The translations under genes were made by a program, and so were the position numbers. Below, piece after piece: positions 17,506 to 26,507 of a stretch of DNA of 64,000 nt (its first letter is position 1; every line of letters starts with the position of its first letter). Below the pieces are notes generated by a model. It searched no databases and had not been told where the DNA came from. It saw only the letters and a program-made list of their open reading frames with translations. Origin of the DNA: Geobacter sp. AOG2 (GTDB lineage: Bacteria > Desulfobacterota > Desulfuromonadia > Geobacterales > Pseudopelobacteraceae); contig NZ_BLJA01000001.1 in assembly GCF_019972295.1 (NCBI RefSeq), forward strand, positions 2,881,565 through 2,945,564, in the 5' to 3' direction.

Positions 17506-18408
17506 ATGAGCATTAAAACAGCGCTTCATTCATGTTGCACGGCCGCTGCCGTTTTGACCCTCACCGCCTCGGGCGGCTGGGCCGCCACTACCTGCGTCAC
17601 CAGAACCGTCGGGACCGGACTGAATGTTACCAAAATAGCCGTCGCCTCGAACTTTACGACCCCGGCCCAGGATATGGTGGACGCTTTTCAGTTGACGACT
17701 GCCGGCGCCAATACGGCCATCACGATCTGCAACGATTCCACGACGAACCTCAGGAGCCAGATCGACGCCAATTCGAACCTCTACAGTATGTTTTTTGCCG
17801 CCGATACGACGGCAAATTATTACGATACCACTTCCCCCCGCATAGCATACTCCTATGCCAAAGGGGTACCCGTATATTTTACGTATAGGGGGGCAGATGA
17901 CCGCACGGTGGACGAACTGATCTCGAACCTCACGATCAGCGACAAGAATAGCGATTATTATGCGACCCTGACCGGCTCGAATTTGAGCACGTATGTAATT
18001 GCCGATACCACCACCGCAGGCTCCACGGCCATTGCCAATGCCGGCGCCCCCTATGGGGTGAAGGCGCATGCCATCGTGAACAGCATCGAAGGGACAGCGC
18101 TGCCCACGACGATCCCCACCTGGGTCGTCTCCCCGCTGTACACCAACATCAACCTGACCTTCGACGCCGTAACCACCAGCGGCACCACCAAAAACGGGTT
18201 CGTGTCCCTGGCGCAGATCTGCAGCATAAAGAACAGCGTTTCCTACGTGGAGTTTACCCATTCGGACTATACCCTGGACCAGAAGGCGATCCTGCTCCTG
18301 CCGTCCGATACCGTGGCGGCGAATCTCAACAGCTACATCCAGGGCCAAATCAGCGCCGGTACCTGGAATAGCACCTTTCTCCCCCTTCATTGCTACGGCA
18401 CGATCTAG
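17506..18408 (+). CDS. ModA-like periplasmic binding protein
   Basis: A 300-residue exported protein. The start at 17506 was chosen for its GGAGG Shine-Dalgarno and because the signal peptide (ending GGWAATTC) begins there. The N-terminal core KIAVASNFTTPAQDMVDAF ... LRSQIDANSNLYSMFFAAD matches the start of molybdate-binding ModA proteins, where Ser/Ala residues near the N-terminus hold the oxyanion. The C-terminal end also has ModA-like spacing. Several Thr/Asn-rich insertions and six or so Cys residues are unusual for ModA. No modB or modC transporter gene is near; it sits inside the secretion operon. Role in this setting is unknown: it may scavenge or sense an oxyanion, or be an adapted surface protein. 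Confidence 0.72.
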   Translation: MSIKTALHSCCTAAAVLTLTASGGWAATTCVTRTVGTGLNVTKIAVASNFTTPAQDMVDAFQLTTAGANTAITICNDSTTNLRSQIDANSNLYSMFFAADTTANYYDTTSPRIAYSYAKGVPVYFTYRGADDRTVDELISNLTISDKNSDYYATLTGSNLSTYVIADTTTAGSTAIANAGAPYGVKAHAIVNSIEGTALPTTIPTWVVSPLYTNINLTFDAVTTSGTTKNGFVSLAQICSIKNSVSYVEFTHSDYTLDQKAILLLPSDTVAANLNSYIQGQISAGTWNSTFLPLHCYGTI

Positions 18409-18675
18409 CACAACCGGGTAGCTGGAACAAACACGCAGCACACCCGGCCTTGGCATACAACGGGGCCGGAATACAAGGGACGTTCCGGGGAACGTCCCGG
18501 CACCGGGAAGGACGGCGGTCAGCCGGCAGAGCCGTGGGCTCTCCGGCGGGCCGCCGTCATCCCCTCCCAGTGTTGGCCCCTCGGCAGAGTCTGCGGGCAC
18601 CGGCCCGCAGGTTCCGCCGAAGCGCCAAAATGAGCGACCTTTGCCGGTTCACTACGTCATACATGCGAGGTACCA
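18409..18675 (+). other. hairpin-rich intergenic segment before the isomerase gene
   Basis: Three strong inverted repeats are visible. GGGACGTTCC/GGAACGTCCC with a 2-nt loop lies at 18477-18498. A nested stem opens with GACGGCGG and closes with CCGCCGTC (18512-18560). CTGCGGGC/GCCCGCAG lies at about 18587-18606. No T-runs follow. Like 17233-17505, this may tune expression between neighbouring genes. Confidence 0.5.
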
Positions 18676-19710
18676 ATGAAAGACAGATGCGAACGCCGTA
18701 ACCGTTTCACCGTGTGCTGTTCAACCGCAGCCAGGCTCCTGACGCTGGCCCTGTGCGCCTGCGGTCTGGCCGCTCCGGGCCACGCCGCGCCGGCACCCGA
18801 AGACCCCGCCGCTGCGGCCGTGCTGGTCAACGGCACGGCCATCACCATGGGGGCGTACCGGAAGGAACTGGAAAGCGCCACCCAGGTGCAGGAGGCCAAG
18901 GCCAAGCTGGCCCATGACGCCATGATGGCACGGGTGAAACAGGAAACCCTGGACAACATGATCACCCGCGAGCTGCTCTATCAGGAGAGCCGCCGGCGGA
19001 ACATCGCGGTGGACGCCGCGACCGTCGACCGGGAATACAAGCAGTATAAAGCGAACTTCGCCAGCGAGGCGCAGTACGTCGAAACCCTGACGCGCCTGAA
19101 GCTGAGCGAAGCCCAGGTGCGGGAGCAGATCGCCCAGGGGATCGCCATCCGTACCCTCATCGAAGAGGCGGTCGGCAAGAAGGTCACGGTTACGCCCGAG
19201 GAGGCCAGGAACTATTACGACCGCAATGCTGCCGCTTTTGCCCAACCCCCCAGGGTTCATCTCAGCCATATCCTGATCGCCTTGGCCAAGGATGCCACCA
19301 AGGAGCAGAAAAAGGCCGCCGCCGACAAAATTGCGGAGGTCCAGAAACGGGTGGCCCGCGGGGATGACTTCTCGGCCCTTGCGGCCCAGTATTCCGACGA
19401 CGCCAAGAACCGGACCCGTGGCGGCGATATCGGCTGGTTCACCTCGGAGCAGATGCCGGCGGAAATGCACGCCAAGGTTAAAAATCTCAAGGTGGGCGAC
19501 GTCTCCGCTGTCGTGGAGGACCGCTTCGGTCTGCACGTCATCAAGGTGATGGAGAGCAGAGCGGCCTTTACCCCCACCTTCGACGAACTGAAGGACCGGA
19601 TCATGGCCACGGTCAGGCAGGAAAAGGCGGAAAAGGAGTTGCAGCCGTTCGTCAAGCAACTGCGGGACCGGGCAAAGGTGGAGATCCGCCTGCCGGAAGA
19701 TAACTCCTGA
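18676..19710 (+). CDS. parvulin-type peptidyl-prolyl isomerase (SurA/PpiC-like)
   Basis: A 344-residue secreted protein with a signal or lipoprotein-like N-terminus (LTLALCACGLAAPGHA). An N-terminal chaperone region (about 45-190) with SurA-N character is followed by a parvulin domain (about 195-295; PPRVHLSHILI, DDFSALAAQYSDD, GGDIGWF, DRFGLHVIKV). These proteins catalyse proline isomerisation and hold outer-membrane or secreted clients unfolded in the periplasm. Its position just before tpsB suggests it handles the adhesin or TpsB during export. It overlaps the extended tpsB frame by one base. Confidence 0.9.
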   Translation: MKDRCERRNRFTVCCSTAARLLTLALCACGLAAPGHAAPAPEDPAAAAVLVNGTAITMGAYRKELESATQVQEAKAKLAHDAMMARVKQETLDNMITRELLYQESRRRNIAVDAATVDREYKQYKANFASEAQYVETLTRLKLSEAQVREQIAQGIAIRTLIEEAVGKKVTVTPEEARNYYDRNAAAFAQPPRVHLSHILIALAKDATKEQKKAAADKIAEVQKRVARGDDFSALAAQYSDDAKNRTRGGDIGWFTSEQMPAEMHAKVKNLKVGDVSAVVEDRFGLHVIKVMESRAAFTPTFDELKDRIMATVRQEKAEKELQPFVKQLRDRAKVEIRLPEDNS

Positions 19711-19772
19711 TGGGCGGCCGCCGTCCCGAGGAGTGGCCATGGCATACCAACAAACGACAGAGGACCACCACC

Positions 19773-21500
19773 ATGCACATATTTAATCGACGCCCGACGG
19801 CAAGCGCCGTGCGGATACTGACCATTTTGGTGTTCGCCATTGCCGCGTCCACCGCGTTCGCCGCCCCGCAGATCCCCGATTACAATATCGGCGGCGCCAT
19901 GAAGGAAGCGGCCCCGCCGCCTACGCCGCCCAAGAAAGAGGTGCCGACCCCGTCCAAGCCGGTCATCATCCAGGAGGAGGAGAAACCGTTCTCCCTGACC
20001 GACGGCGAAAAGATCTTCATCAAGGATTTCCGGCTGGAAGGTGCGGAAAAGGGGGACGAGGCCAAGCTGTCGGCTCTGCTGGCACCGTACAAGAACCGGG
20101 ACCTGACCATGACGGAGATCAGGGAGGCGGCCAACAAGCTGACGCTTTTCTACCGGGACCGGGGCTACCTGGTGGCCAAGGCCTACATACCCAAGCAGGA
20201 CGCCAGGGACGGCATCCTGACGATCAGGATCATCATGGGCAGCTACGGCACCTTCTCCCTGAAGAACAAATCCCTGGTGAGAGATTCGCTCCTGCAAGGG
20301 GTCTTCGACAACACCAAGAAAGGCGCGTCACAGGTCGTCACCAAGGGGGGGCTTGAGCGCTCCATACTGGTGGTCAGGGATATGCCGGGCTGCGCCATCC
20401 CCACGGTTACCCTGGCGCCGGGGACCCTGCCGGGCACCACCGATTTCGAGGTGGGCGTGGATGCCGGGCAGCGCTTTACCGGTTATCTCATGGCGGACAA
20501 TCAAGGGTCGCGCTTCACGGGAAGAAACAGGGTGTACGGCGGCATCGATCTCAATTCTCCCACCGGCAGCGCCGACAAGCTCTCGGTCAGCGGCATGACC
20601 ACCGAGGACGGCGATCTGTGGAATGCCCGGCTGGCCTACGGCTTTCCCCTGGCCCATAACGGCCTGCGCGGCGAAGTGGCGGTGTCCCGGACCAATTATG
20701 AGCTTGGCGGTGAATATTCGTCGTTGAGCGCGCTAGGCGTGGCGGACTCACTGGAAGGCACCGTATTCTATCCGGTCAAAAAAACCAGCGAGGAGGCCTA
20801 CGACCTTTCCGTAAATTTTACCTACAAGAAACTGTGGGACGACCTGTGGTACACGGGCACCCATAACCGGCGGGAGGCCTATGCGGGGACCGTGGCCCTG
20901 CAACGGAACGCCTACGGCAGCCTCTTGGGCCAGCATCTCTTCACCAATGCCACCGCCAGCTTCAGCGTCGGCTCGGTGGAGTTCACGGACGCCGCCCAGG
21001 AGGCGCTGAACATGGGTAAGAACGCCGCCAATACGGAAGGCATCTATTCGAAATTCGATCTTGCCCTGTCCGCGAACCTGGAGTTGACCGAGGACATATC
21101 CGCCAAGGCCTCGTTCAAGATGCAACAGGTGTTGTCGGCGGCCAATATCGATTCGAGCGAGCAGTTCTTCATCTCCGGGCTCGGCGGCGTCAAGGCCTAT
21201 TCGGAAAGCGTCGGTTTCGACAACGGCTATCTGGTGAATCTTGAAGCCAAGTATGCCTTGCCCCCCCTGTTTGGCCTCAAGCAGTCCCTGGGGGTATTCT
21301 TCGACCATGGCTTGGCCTATGCGGAGAAGGGCGAGTACACCGTGAACGATATCTTCATCCTGAGCGATATCGGCCTGGGGTATTACGCCAGTTACAAGCA
21401 ACTGTTCTGCACCGCCCAGGTGGCGCAGCCTGTGGGGAAGACCAGCGGCGTCAACGATCCGGGCACCCGTATTCTGCTGCAATTCGGCGCGGTGTTCTAG
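19773..21500 (+). CDS. two-partner-secretion outer-membrane transporter (TpsB, ShlB/FhaC/HecB family)
   Basis: A 575-residue outer-membrane protein. The start ATG at 19773 is favoured over 19710 because a signal peptide (ILTILVFAIAASTAFAA) follows it directly and GAGGA precedes it. A Pro/Lys linker leads to POTRA domains (IFIKDFRLEGAEK...LTLFYRDRGYLVAKAYIPKQDAR and RDMPGCAIPTVTLAPG). A 16-stranded beta-barrel follows, ending in an aromatic residue (QFGAVF), the outer-membrane insertion signal. It should bind the TPS domain(s) of the adhesin and pass the chain across the outer membrane. Confidence 0.93.
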   Translation: MHIFNRRPTASAVRILTILVFAIAASTAFAAPQIPDYNIGGAMKEAAPPPTPPKKEVPTPSKPVIIQEEEKPFSLTDGEKIFIKDFRLEGAEKGDEAKLSALLAPYKNRDLTMTEIREAANKLTLFYRDRGYLVAKAYIPKQDARDGILTIRIIMGSYGTFSLKNKSLVRDSLLQGVFDNTKKGASQVVTKGGLERSILVVRDMPGCAIPTVTLAPGTLPGTTDFEVGVDAGQRFTGYLMADNQGSRFTGRNRVYGGIDLNSPTGSADKLSVSGMTTEDGDLWNARLAYGFPLAHNGLRGEVAVSRTNYELGGEYSSLSALGVADSLEGTVFYPVKKTSEEAYDLSVNFTYKKLWDDLWYTGTHNRREAYAGTVALQRNAYGSLLGQHLFTNATASFSVGSVEFTDAAQEALNMGKNAANTEGIYSKFDLALSANLELTEDISAKASFKMQQVLSAANIDSSEQFFISGLGGVKAYSESVGFDNGYLVNLEAKYALPPLFGLKQSLGVFFDHGLAYAEKGEYTVNDIFILSDIGLGYYASYKQLFCTAQVAQPVGKTSGVNDPGTRILLQFGAVF

Positions 21501-21540
21501 TGAGATCCTGCACATTTCAAACCAAGGGAAAGGATAGAAT

Positions 21541-21981
21541 ATGATTGTGAAGTGGCTGTCCGGAACTATTGATTACGGCATCATCGGCCTGTTGTTGTTC
21601 TTGAGCGTAATGGTGGTGGCCGTGGCGCTGGAGCGGTTCTTCCTGTACCGGAAACTCCGCATCGCGGATTTCGATAATATCAAATCCCTGGAGCTGGTGC
21701 TGACGGAGAAGCTCTCCGTGATCGCCTCGGTGGGGAGCAACGCCCCGTATCTGGGGCTTCTGGGGACCGTGCTGGGCATCATGCTGACCTTTTACAACAT
21801 GGGTCAGGATGCTGCCATGGATACGGGTAAAATCATGATCGGGCTGGCCCTGGCCCTGAAGGCGACGGCGGTGGGGCTGGTGGTGGCGCTGGTGTCGGTG
21901 GTGCTGTACAACGCGCTTTTGAGGAAGGCCAAAGTGCTGACGCTGAAATGGGAGATTGCCAATGGACGAAAAGCCCTTTGA
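21541..21981 (+). CDS. exbB: ExbB-type proton channel protein
   Basis: A 146-residue inner-membrane protein with three hydrophobic segments and the MotA/TolQ/ExbB signature ([36 protein letters not shown]). With ExbD it uses the proton gradient to drive TonB. Its length fits the short form of ExbB. It lies 40 nt after tpsB and overlaps exbD by 20 nt, so it is translationally coupled. Confidence 0.92.
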   Translation: MIVKWLSGTIDYGIIGLLLFLSVMVVAVALERFFLYRKLRIADFDNIKSLELVLTEKLSVIASVGSNAPYLGLLGTVLGIMLTFYNMGQDAAMDTGKIMIGLALALKATAVGLVVALVSVVLYNALLRKAKVLTLKWEIANGRKAL

Positions 21982-22342
21982 AACCATGAACGTTATTCCG
22001 TTCGTGGACATCATGCTGGTGCTTCTGACCATCGTGCTGACCACGTCGAGCTTCATCGCCAGCGGGAGAATCCCGGTCAATCTGCCCCAGGCCTCGAAAA
22101 GCGCTGCGGAAACGGACAAGGCCGCCATCATCGAGTTGGGCGCGGCCGGCACAATTTATTTCAACAGCAAGCAGGTTACCCTGGAGTCCCTGAGAGGCGA
22201 ACTGGCGCCGTTGGGCAAGGACACCGGCTTCATCATCCGGGCGGACCGGGAGATCACCCTCCAGCATTTCATCGATGTGGCCGACCTGCTGAAGCAGTTG
22301 AGCTTCAAGAAGGTGGCCGTTCAGACCAAGAATCGGACGTGA
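21962..22342 (+). CDS. exbD: ExbD biopolymer transport protein
   Basis: A 126-residue protein with a short cytoplasmic start, one membrane helix ([19 protein letters not shown]) carrying the essential Asp, and a periplasmic domain ending in [14 protein letters not shown]. It partners with ExbB. The ATG at 21962 has GGGAG 7 nt before it; an in-frame TTG at 21956 is less likely. Confidence 0.92.
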   Translation: MDEKPFETMNVIPFVDIMLVLLTIVLTTSSFIASGRIPVNLPQASKSAAETDKAAIIELGAAGTIYFNSKQVTLESLRGELAPLGKDTGFIIRADREITLQHFIDVADLLKQLSFKKVAVQTKNRT

Positions 22343-22384
22343 ACCATGAATACTTGTACCGTTACGTATGGCGAGGGTGATGCG

Positions 22385-23161
22385 ATGTCACACTATCAGG
22401 GACGTTCCAGGATGTGCCGATGGCTGTCCGTCTCTTCGCTCCTGCACGCCTGTTTCATTGTGCCGTTTATCGTGTTCAGCCTGTACACTCCGGCCAAGCA
22501 TGCCCGATCCAGGCTCCAGATCGAACTTTTCGGCATGGTTGCGGACCGGCAGGTGGCGGAAAAGAAGGTAGCGCAGAAGGCGGCACCTCCGCAACAGGTG
22601 AACAGGCCCCGGAAGCCGGTTCCCGCTATGTACCGGACCGTTGCCACGGAGAGCCCGGTCAGCGTGCACAAGGTGGAGGAAAAGCCGAAGCCGCTGGAGC
22701 AGGAAACAAAGCCTGTGGCGGTGTCCGCCGTGACGGCGCCGCCCGCCGATACTGTCCGGGCCGCCAGTCCGGGTGCGGATGCGGTGCAGCAAAGGCAGCA
22801 GACCATCAGGACGGCCGCGGAGACGGAGGCGGACAGGATCAGGAGGTACTCGGAACGGGTGGTAAAAAGACTTCGGAGTCACCTTGTTTACCCCAAGGAA
22901 GTGAGGAGAATGGGGATCGAGGCGGTCACCACAATCTCATTTATCGTCACGGATTCCGGGAATATCAAGGGCGGCTCCCTTAGGGTAAAGGTCAGCAGCG
23001 GCTATACCGCCCTGGATGCCAGCGCCTTGCAGTCCGCCCGGGACAGCGTGCCATTCGAGAAGCCGCCGAAAGAAATGCCGCTCATTATCGGCGTGCGCTT
23101 CAGCAATAGCGTGACACGGCAGTCTCTTGCCGTACCGGTGAAACAGCCCCCCGGCTCATGA
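22385..23161 (+). CDS. tonB: TonB-like energy transducer
   Basis: A 258-residue protein. One N-terminal membrane helix (LLHACFIVPFIVFSLYTP) is followed by a Lys/Pro/Val-rich periplasmic spacer (about 45-150). The C-terminal TonB fold includes VVKRLRSHLVYPKEVRRMGIE and SSGYTALDASALQSARDSVPFEKPP. I prefer the start at 22385, which has GAGGG at good spacing; the ATG at 22346 would add 13 residues. TonB normally powers TonB-dependent receptors, but no such receptor is encoded in the window, only a porin. The partner is therefore elsewhere or unconventional. Confidence 0.9.
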   Translation: MSHYQGRSRMCRWLSVSSLLHACFIVPFIVFSLYTPAKHARSRLQIELFGMVADRQVAEKKVAQKAAPPQQVNRPRKPVPAMYRTVATESPVSVHKVEEKPKPLEQETKPVAVSAVTAPPADTVRAASPGADAVQQRQQTIRTAAETEADRIRRYSERVVKRLRSHLVYPKEVRRMGIEAVTTISFIVTDSGNIKGGSLRVKVSSGYTALDASALQSARDSVPFEKPPKEMPLIIGVRFSNSVTRQSLAVPVKQPPGS

Positions 23162-23232
23162 GCGGGGCGCATGCATGATTGTTGCAGCAACCGTGTAACC
23201 CAGGCCCGTCTTTTGAGCCTCCTTCGTGTGGT

Positions 23233-23259
23233 GGGGGGAGAGATTCCCCCCTTTTTTTT
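23233..23259 (+). terminator. intrinsic terminator after tonB
   Basis: GGGGGGA/TCCCCCC with a short loop is followed by eight T residues. It marks the end of the adhesin-to-TonB transcript; the porin downstream has its own leader. Confidence 0.85.
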
Positions 23260-23286
23260 GACGGACTCAGAGGCGCGCATATCCAG

Positions 23287-23307
23287 CGTTATGTGTCTGG
23301 TTATATA
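23287..23307. promoter_or_regulatory. candidate ModE-type site upstream of the porin
   Basis: CGTTATGT (23287-23294) and GTTATATA (23300-23307) resemble ModE half-sites and lie just after the tonB terminator, in the porin promoter region. This is pattern-based only. Confidence 0.35.
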
Positions 23308-23374
23308 TTGGTTCCAAGTTGTTGTGGTTTCAACGGCGTTGCAGGGCTAACGCCATATCTCAAGGAGGTTTTAC

Positions 23375-24715
23375 ATGAAGAAATGTGCAATTTTGTTGGG
23401 TGTTGCCATGTTGACGGTTCAGGCCGGCACTGCCCTGGCGGAGAGCCTGGAGGACGTGCTGAAGCAAAAGGGGATGATCACCGAGGAGGAGTATAAGAGG
23501 ATCGTGAAAAGCACGCCCGCCGTCAGCTACAAGCTGGGGCAGGGGATCACCCTGACCACGGCCGACGGGAATTTCAGCACCACTATCGGCGGCTACCTGC
23601 AAACCCGGTACACGCTCCTGAATTCCGACGACGTCAACGACGACAAAGCCAGGTCCGCAGGCATGACCACCACCCCGGGCGGCACTTCCAGCCAGTTCGA
23701 GGTGAAGCGGGCCAAACTGGTCATCGGCGGCTACGTATTCTCCAAGGACCTCACCTATAACGTGACGGCGAACTTCTCCAATATCGCCGGCGGATCGACG
23801 AAGAACGGCGGCCTGCTGGAAAACGCCTTTATTAATTATAAATGGCGCGATGAGCTCCAGGTGCGCGCCGGTCAGGAAAAGGTACAGTTCGGCAGGCAAT
23901 GGTTGATTTCCGCCACCGACCTGCAATTTGTGGATGTGTCTCATGTTACCGCCGCCTTTGCGCCGACCTACGACACCGGCTTGAGGCTTTACGGCAAGCT
24001 CCCCAAAGGGTTGCTCACCTACAGTGTTGCCGTAAGTGGAGGCTTGGGGCAGAACTCCGTGCGCAGCACTCGGAACAACGCGTTTTCCGCGCGCATTACC
24101 GCCAATCCCTTCGGCGAGATGAAGAATACTGAAGCTGATCTGGAACAGACGGAAAAACCGCTTGTCTCCTTCGGCGCAAATTATTACCGCAACACCATCA
24201 CCGAGACCGAGTACAGCACCTCCTCCAACAACAGCCTGGGATACCTGAAGAGCAAGACCGGATGGTTCGCCCTCAACAAGCGCGGCACACTTTTGTCGGG
24301 CGAGAGCGTCAATATCAGCATGCTCGGCATGGACGCCGCCTTCAAATGGCGCGGGCTTTCCGTCATCGGCGAATACATGTGGGGCGAGGGTGACGCGCAG
24401 CAATCCAAGTACGGTCAGCGGGCCATGGGGTTCTATGCCCAGGCCGGCTACATGGTCATCCCGAAGACGCTTGAAGTAGCCTATCGCTACGCCTACCTGG
24501 ACCCGAACATCAACAACAACATCCTGGCCCTCAACGACCATTGGATCGAAAACAGCGTGGCGGTCTCCTGGTATATCAGGGAGCATTATCTGAAACTCCA
24601 GGCCGACTACACCGCCATCCACAAGCAGAGGAACCTGATCTCCCAATCCACAAGCGTAATCATGGAGCCTACCGACGACAATCAGGCACGGGTGCAGTTA
24701 CAGCTGGTATTCTAG
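23375..24715 (+). CDS. outer-membrane porin (phosphate-selective OprO/OprP-like)
   Basis: A 446-residue outer-membrane protein. A signal peptide (MLTVQAGTALAES) is followed by a short helical or coiled segment (LEDVLKQKGMITEEEYKRI) typical of this porin group. A beta-barrel with alternating strands then begins (GGYLQTRYTLLNSDD) and ends in QLQLVF. OprP-type porins pass anions such as phosphate or pyrophosphate. Next to ModA-like and ModE-like genes, oxyanion uptake is a reasonable guess but unproven. Strong ribosome site AAGGAGG. Confidence 0.85.
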   Translation: MKKCAILLGVAMLTVQAGTALAESLEDVLKQKGMITEEEYKRIVKSTPAVSYKLGQGITLTTADGNFSTTIGGYLQTRYTLLNSDDVNDDKARSAGMTTTPGGTSSQFEVKRAKLVIGGYVFSKDLTYNVTANFSNIAGGSTKNGGLLENAFINYKWRDELQVRAGQEKVQFGRQWLISATDLQFVDVSHVTAAFAPTYDTGLRLYGKLPKGLLTYSVAVSGGLGQNSVRSTRNNAFSARITANPFGEMKNTEADLEQTEKPLVSFGANYYRNTITETEYSTSSNNSLGYLKSKTGWFALNKRGTLLSGESVNISMLGMDAAFKWRGLSVIGEYMWGEGDAQQSKYGQRAMGFYAQAGYMVIPKTLEVAYRYAYLDPNINNNILALNDHWIENSVAVSWYIREHYLKLQADYTAIHKQRNLISQSTSVIMEPTDDNQARVQLQLVF

Positions 24716-24874
24716 GATTTGATGAGGCAATGCCCGGGCGTATGACGAGAATCATCATGTGGTGTCCCCAGGCCTCTTTCCTGCGATAGGTTGCATGAAA
24801 GGGGCCTGGGTGGGGAGCACATGGGGGTCAAATGTATAAATTTATGGCTATTCAAACACTACGGGGTTGTTTCT

Positions 24875-25684
24875 ATGAAAACCGATACTATTAAAGTCGG
24901 GCTTGTCGGCAACCTCTGGTTTAACCGTGCCGAGAACAAATTTCTGGGCAGCGATAGGATCGACTTGCTGGAAAAGATCGATGAACTCGGCTCAATCAGC
25001 AAGGCCGCCAGGGCTATGGGGTTCTGCTACAAAACCGCTTGGGATCTGGTTAATCTGGTCAATAATATGGCGGAAAGACCTCTGGTTTATCGTCTGACGG
25101 GCGGCAAGGGCGGTGGCGGCACCAAACTAACCCCGGAAGGTAAAGAGGTGGTCGCACGGTTCAAAGTCATTCAGGAAGAGCACCGCAAGTTTCTGCAAAA
25201 CCTTGGAAGCAGGATTGATGATACCGATAGGCTGCTTCGGTTTCTCAAAAGGATTTCCCTGAAGGTCAGTGCGCGTAACACCTTCATCGGCACCATAACT
25301 GCCCTTACCAAGGGCGCCGTCAATTCCGAGATCAGGATAACGCTGAAGGGGGGCATCTCTCTTACTGCTGTTATTACCAACGGGGCCATCGACAACCTGG
25401 GGTTGAAGCCAGGCGTCGAGGCTTACGCCATTATCAAGGCAAGCTCGGTTTTGATCGGGACCGATGTGCATGATATCAAGGTCAGCACGCACAATGTCTT
25501 CTGCGGTACCGTGACCAAGGTTATTGATGGGCCGGTCAGTACCGAGGTGGCCGTTGAGATCGGAGAAGGCGTAATCGTCACCGCCGTCATCACCCATGAC
25601 AGCGCTGAACAGCTTGGCCTGGTGGTCGGCGGCCACGCCTGCACCCTGTTCGAGGCTTCGAGCGTCATCATCGGCGTGAGCTGA
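24875..25684 (+). CDS. ModE-like molybdate-responsive regulator
   Basis: A 269-residue regulator with the ModE layout. The N-terminal winged HTH (about 15-110) contains GSISKAARAMGFCYKTAWDLV and the loop GGKGGGGTKLT. Two Mop/TOBE domains follow, beginning SARNTFIGTI (about 130) and STHNVFCGTV (about 200), which bind molybdate or tungstate between two chains. The length is close to E. coli ModE (262). Family alignment supports the ATG at 24875; the ATG at 24821 has a better Shine-Dalgarno (GGGGAG) but would add 18 unmatched residues. It likely controls the adjacent porin/secretion genes or a remote molybdate transporter. Confidence 0.85.
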   Translation: MKTDTIKVGLVGNLWFNRAENKFLGSDRIDLLEKIDELGSISKAARAMGFCYKTAWDLVNLVNNMAERPLVYRLTGGKGGGGTKLTPEGKEVVARFKVIQEEHRKFLQNLGSRIDDTDRLLRFLKRISLKVSARNTFIGTITALTKGAVNSEIRITLKGGISLTAVITNGAIDNLGLKPGVEAYAIIKASSVLIGTDVHDIKVSTHNVFCGTVTKVIDGPVSTEVAVEIGEGVIVTAVITHDSAEQLGLVVGGHACTLFEASSVIIGVS

Positions 25685-25906
25685 GACCAATAAAGGGACG
25701 TCAAGAGCTTGTAATGTTGTGCGTTCAATGACGATATAAAGGCAGTGTACAGCGGGTGCATTCCCATGAATTTTAACTGAGTGGCTGATGGGAATAACAG
25801 AGGTAAGCCAACAACGACGTTCGCATTCGGGGGGACTCCCCGGATCATGGGAGGATAAAGTTACACGGTTTTGGGGCAAACCACGGAACCGTACGGATAA
25901 AAAATC

Positions 25907-25942
25907 AAAAAGGCCGCATACGGTGAGGTATGCGGCCTTTTT
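25907..25942. terminator. bidirectional intrinsic terminator
   Basis: The AAAAAGGCCGCATAC/GTATGCGGCCTTTTT stem has a 6-nt loop. It ends the Lys-rich gene transcript and can also serve the ModE side. Confidence 0.88.
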
Positions 25943-25968
25943 GCGTTCCCCCTTAGGAGGAAAAGGAA

Positions 25969-26208
25969 TTACTTTGCAGCCGGAGCAGCAGCGTCAGCAG
26001 CCGGAGCGGCTTCTTTTTTCTCAGCTTTTTTGGCTTTTTTAGCTTTTTTGGCTTTTTTGGCTTTCTTAGCGGGTTTTTTCACTTCTTTCTTTTCAACAGC
26101 CGGAGCAGCGGCGTCGGCAGCCGGAGCGGCGGCGTCAGCAGCGAAAACAACAGCCGAGAAGGACAGAGCTACGAGAGCGGCAACGATGGTGGAGAGAACT
26201 TTTTTCAT
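25969..26208 (-). CDS. small secreted Lys/Ala-rich protein
   Basis: A 79-residue protein. The start at 26208 has GGAGGT before it. A clear signal peptide (TIVAALVALSFSAVVFAAD) leads to a mature part made only of AAAPA/ADAAAPA units and a strongly basic run of AKK repeats (about residues 40-62), with no fold motif. The charge pattern resembles histone-like or DNA/polyanion-binding tails, but function is not known. It is expressed from a good sigma-54 promoter (26252-26267), which suggests regulated, high expression. Confidence 0.8.
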   Translation of the reverse strand: MKKVLSTIVAALVALSFSAVVFAADAAAPAADAAAPAVEKKEVKKPAKKAKKAKKAKKAKKAEKKEAAPAADAAAPAAK

Positions 26209-26251
26209 TTGTACTACCTCCGACAGGATTAATGAATCTGATTCTACTTTC

Positions 26252-26267
26252 AGCATAAGTGGTGCCA
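26252..26267 (-). promoter_or_regulatory. sigma-54 promoter of the Lys/Ala-rich protein
   Basis: On the minus strand TGGCACCACTTATGCT has GG and GC 12 nt apart, with a perfect TGGCAC -24 box. The predicted start is near 26241, 33 nt before the ATG. Confidence 0.75.
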
Positions 26268-26507
26268 ATTGTGCCTAATGGGCGGAAATGACAGGGAATC
26301 AATGCGTTATGGGTTATATGGTCTTTACCTTCCCTTGTTGGATTGCCTTATATGGGGTGATGGCTACCGCAAATGGGTTGTATGCGCTTCCATGGATTAT
26401 AGGCTTTGGTCCCACTTCACCTGCTTGACCGCACAGCGGCTCTGGCGTACCATCCGTTCATCGGGGCATCCTCGGAAAGGACTGTCAGCACGACCTGGAA
26501 AGCGGCC

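Noticed and set aside
26302..26320. Third ModE-like site, GTTATGGGTTATAT
   Set aside because: Half-sites are too close together and it is not in front of an island gene.
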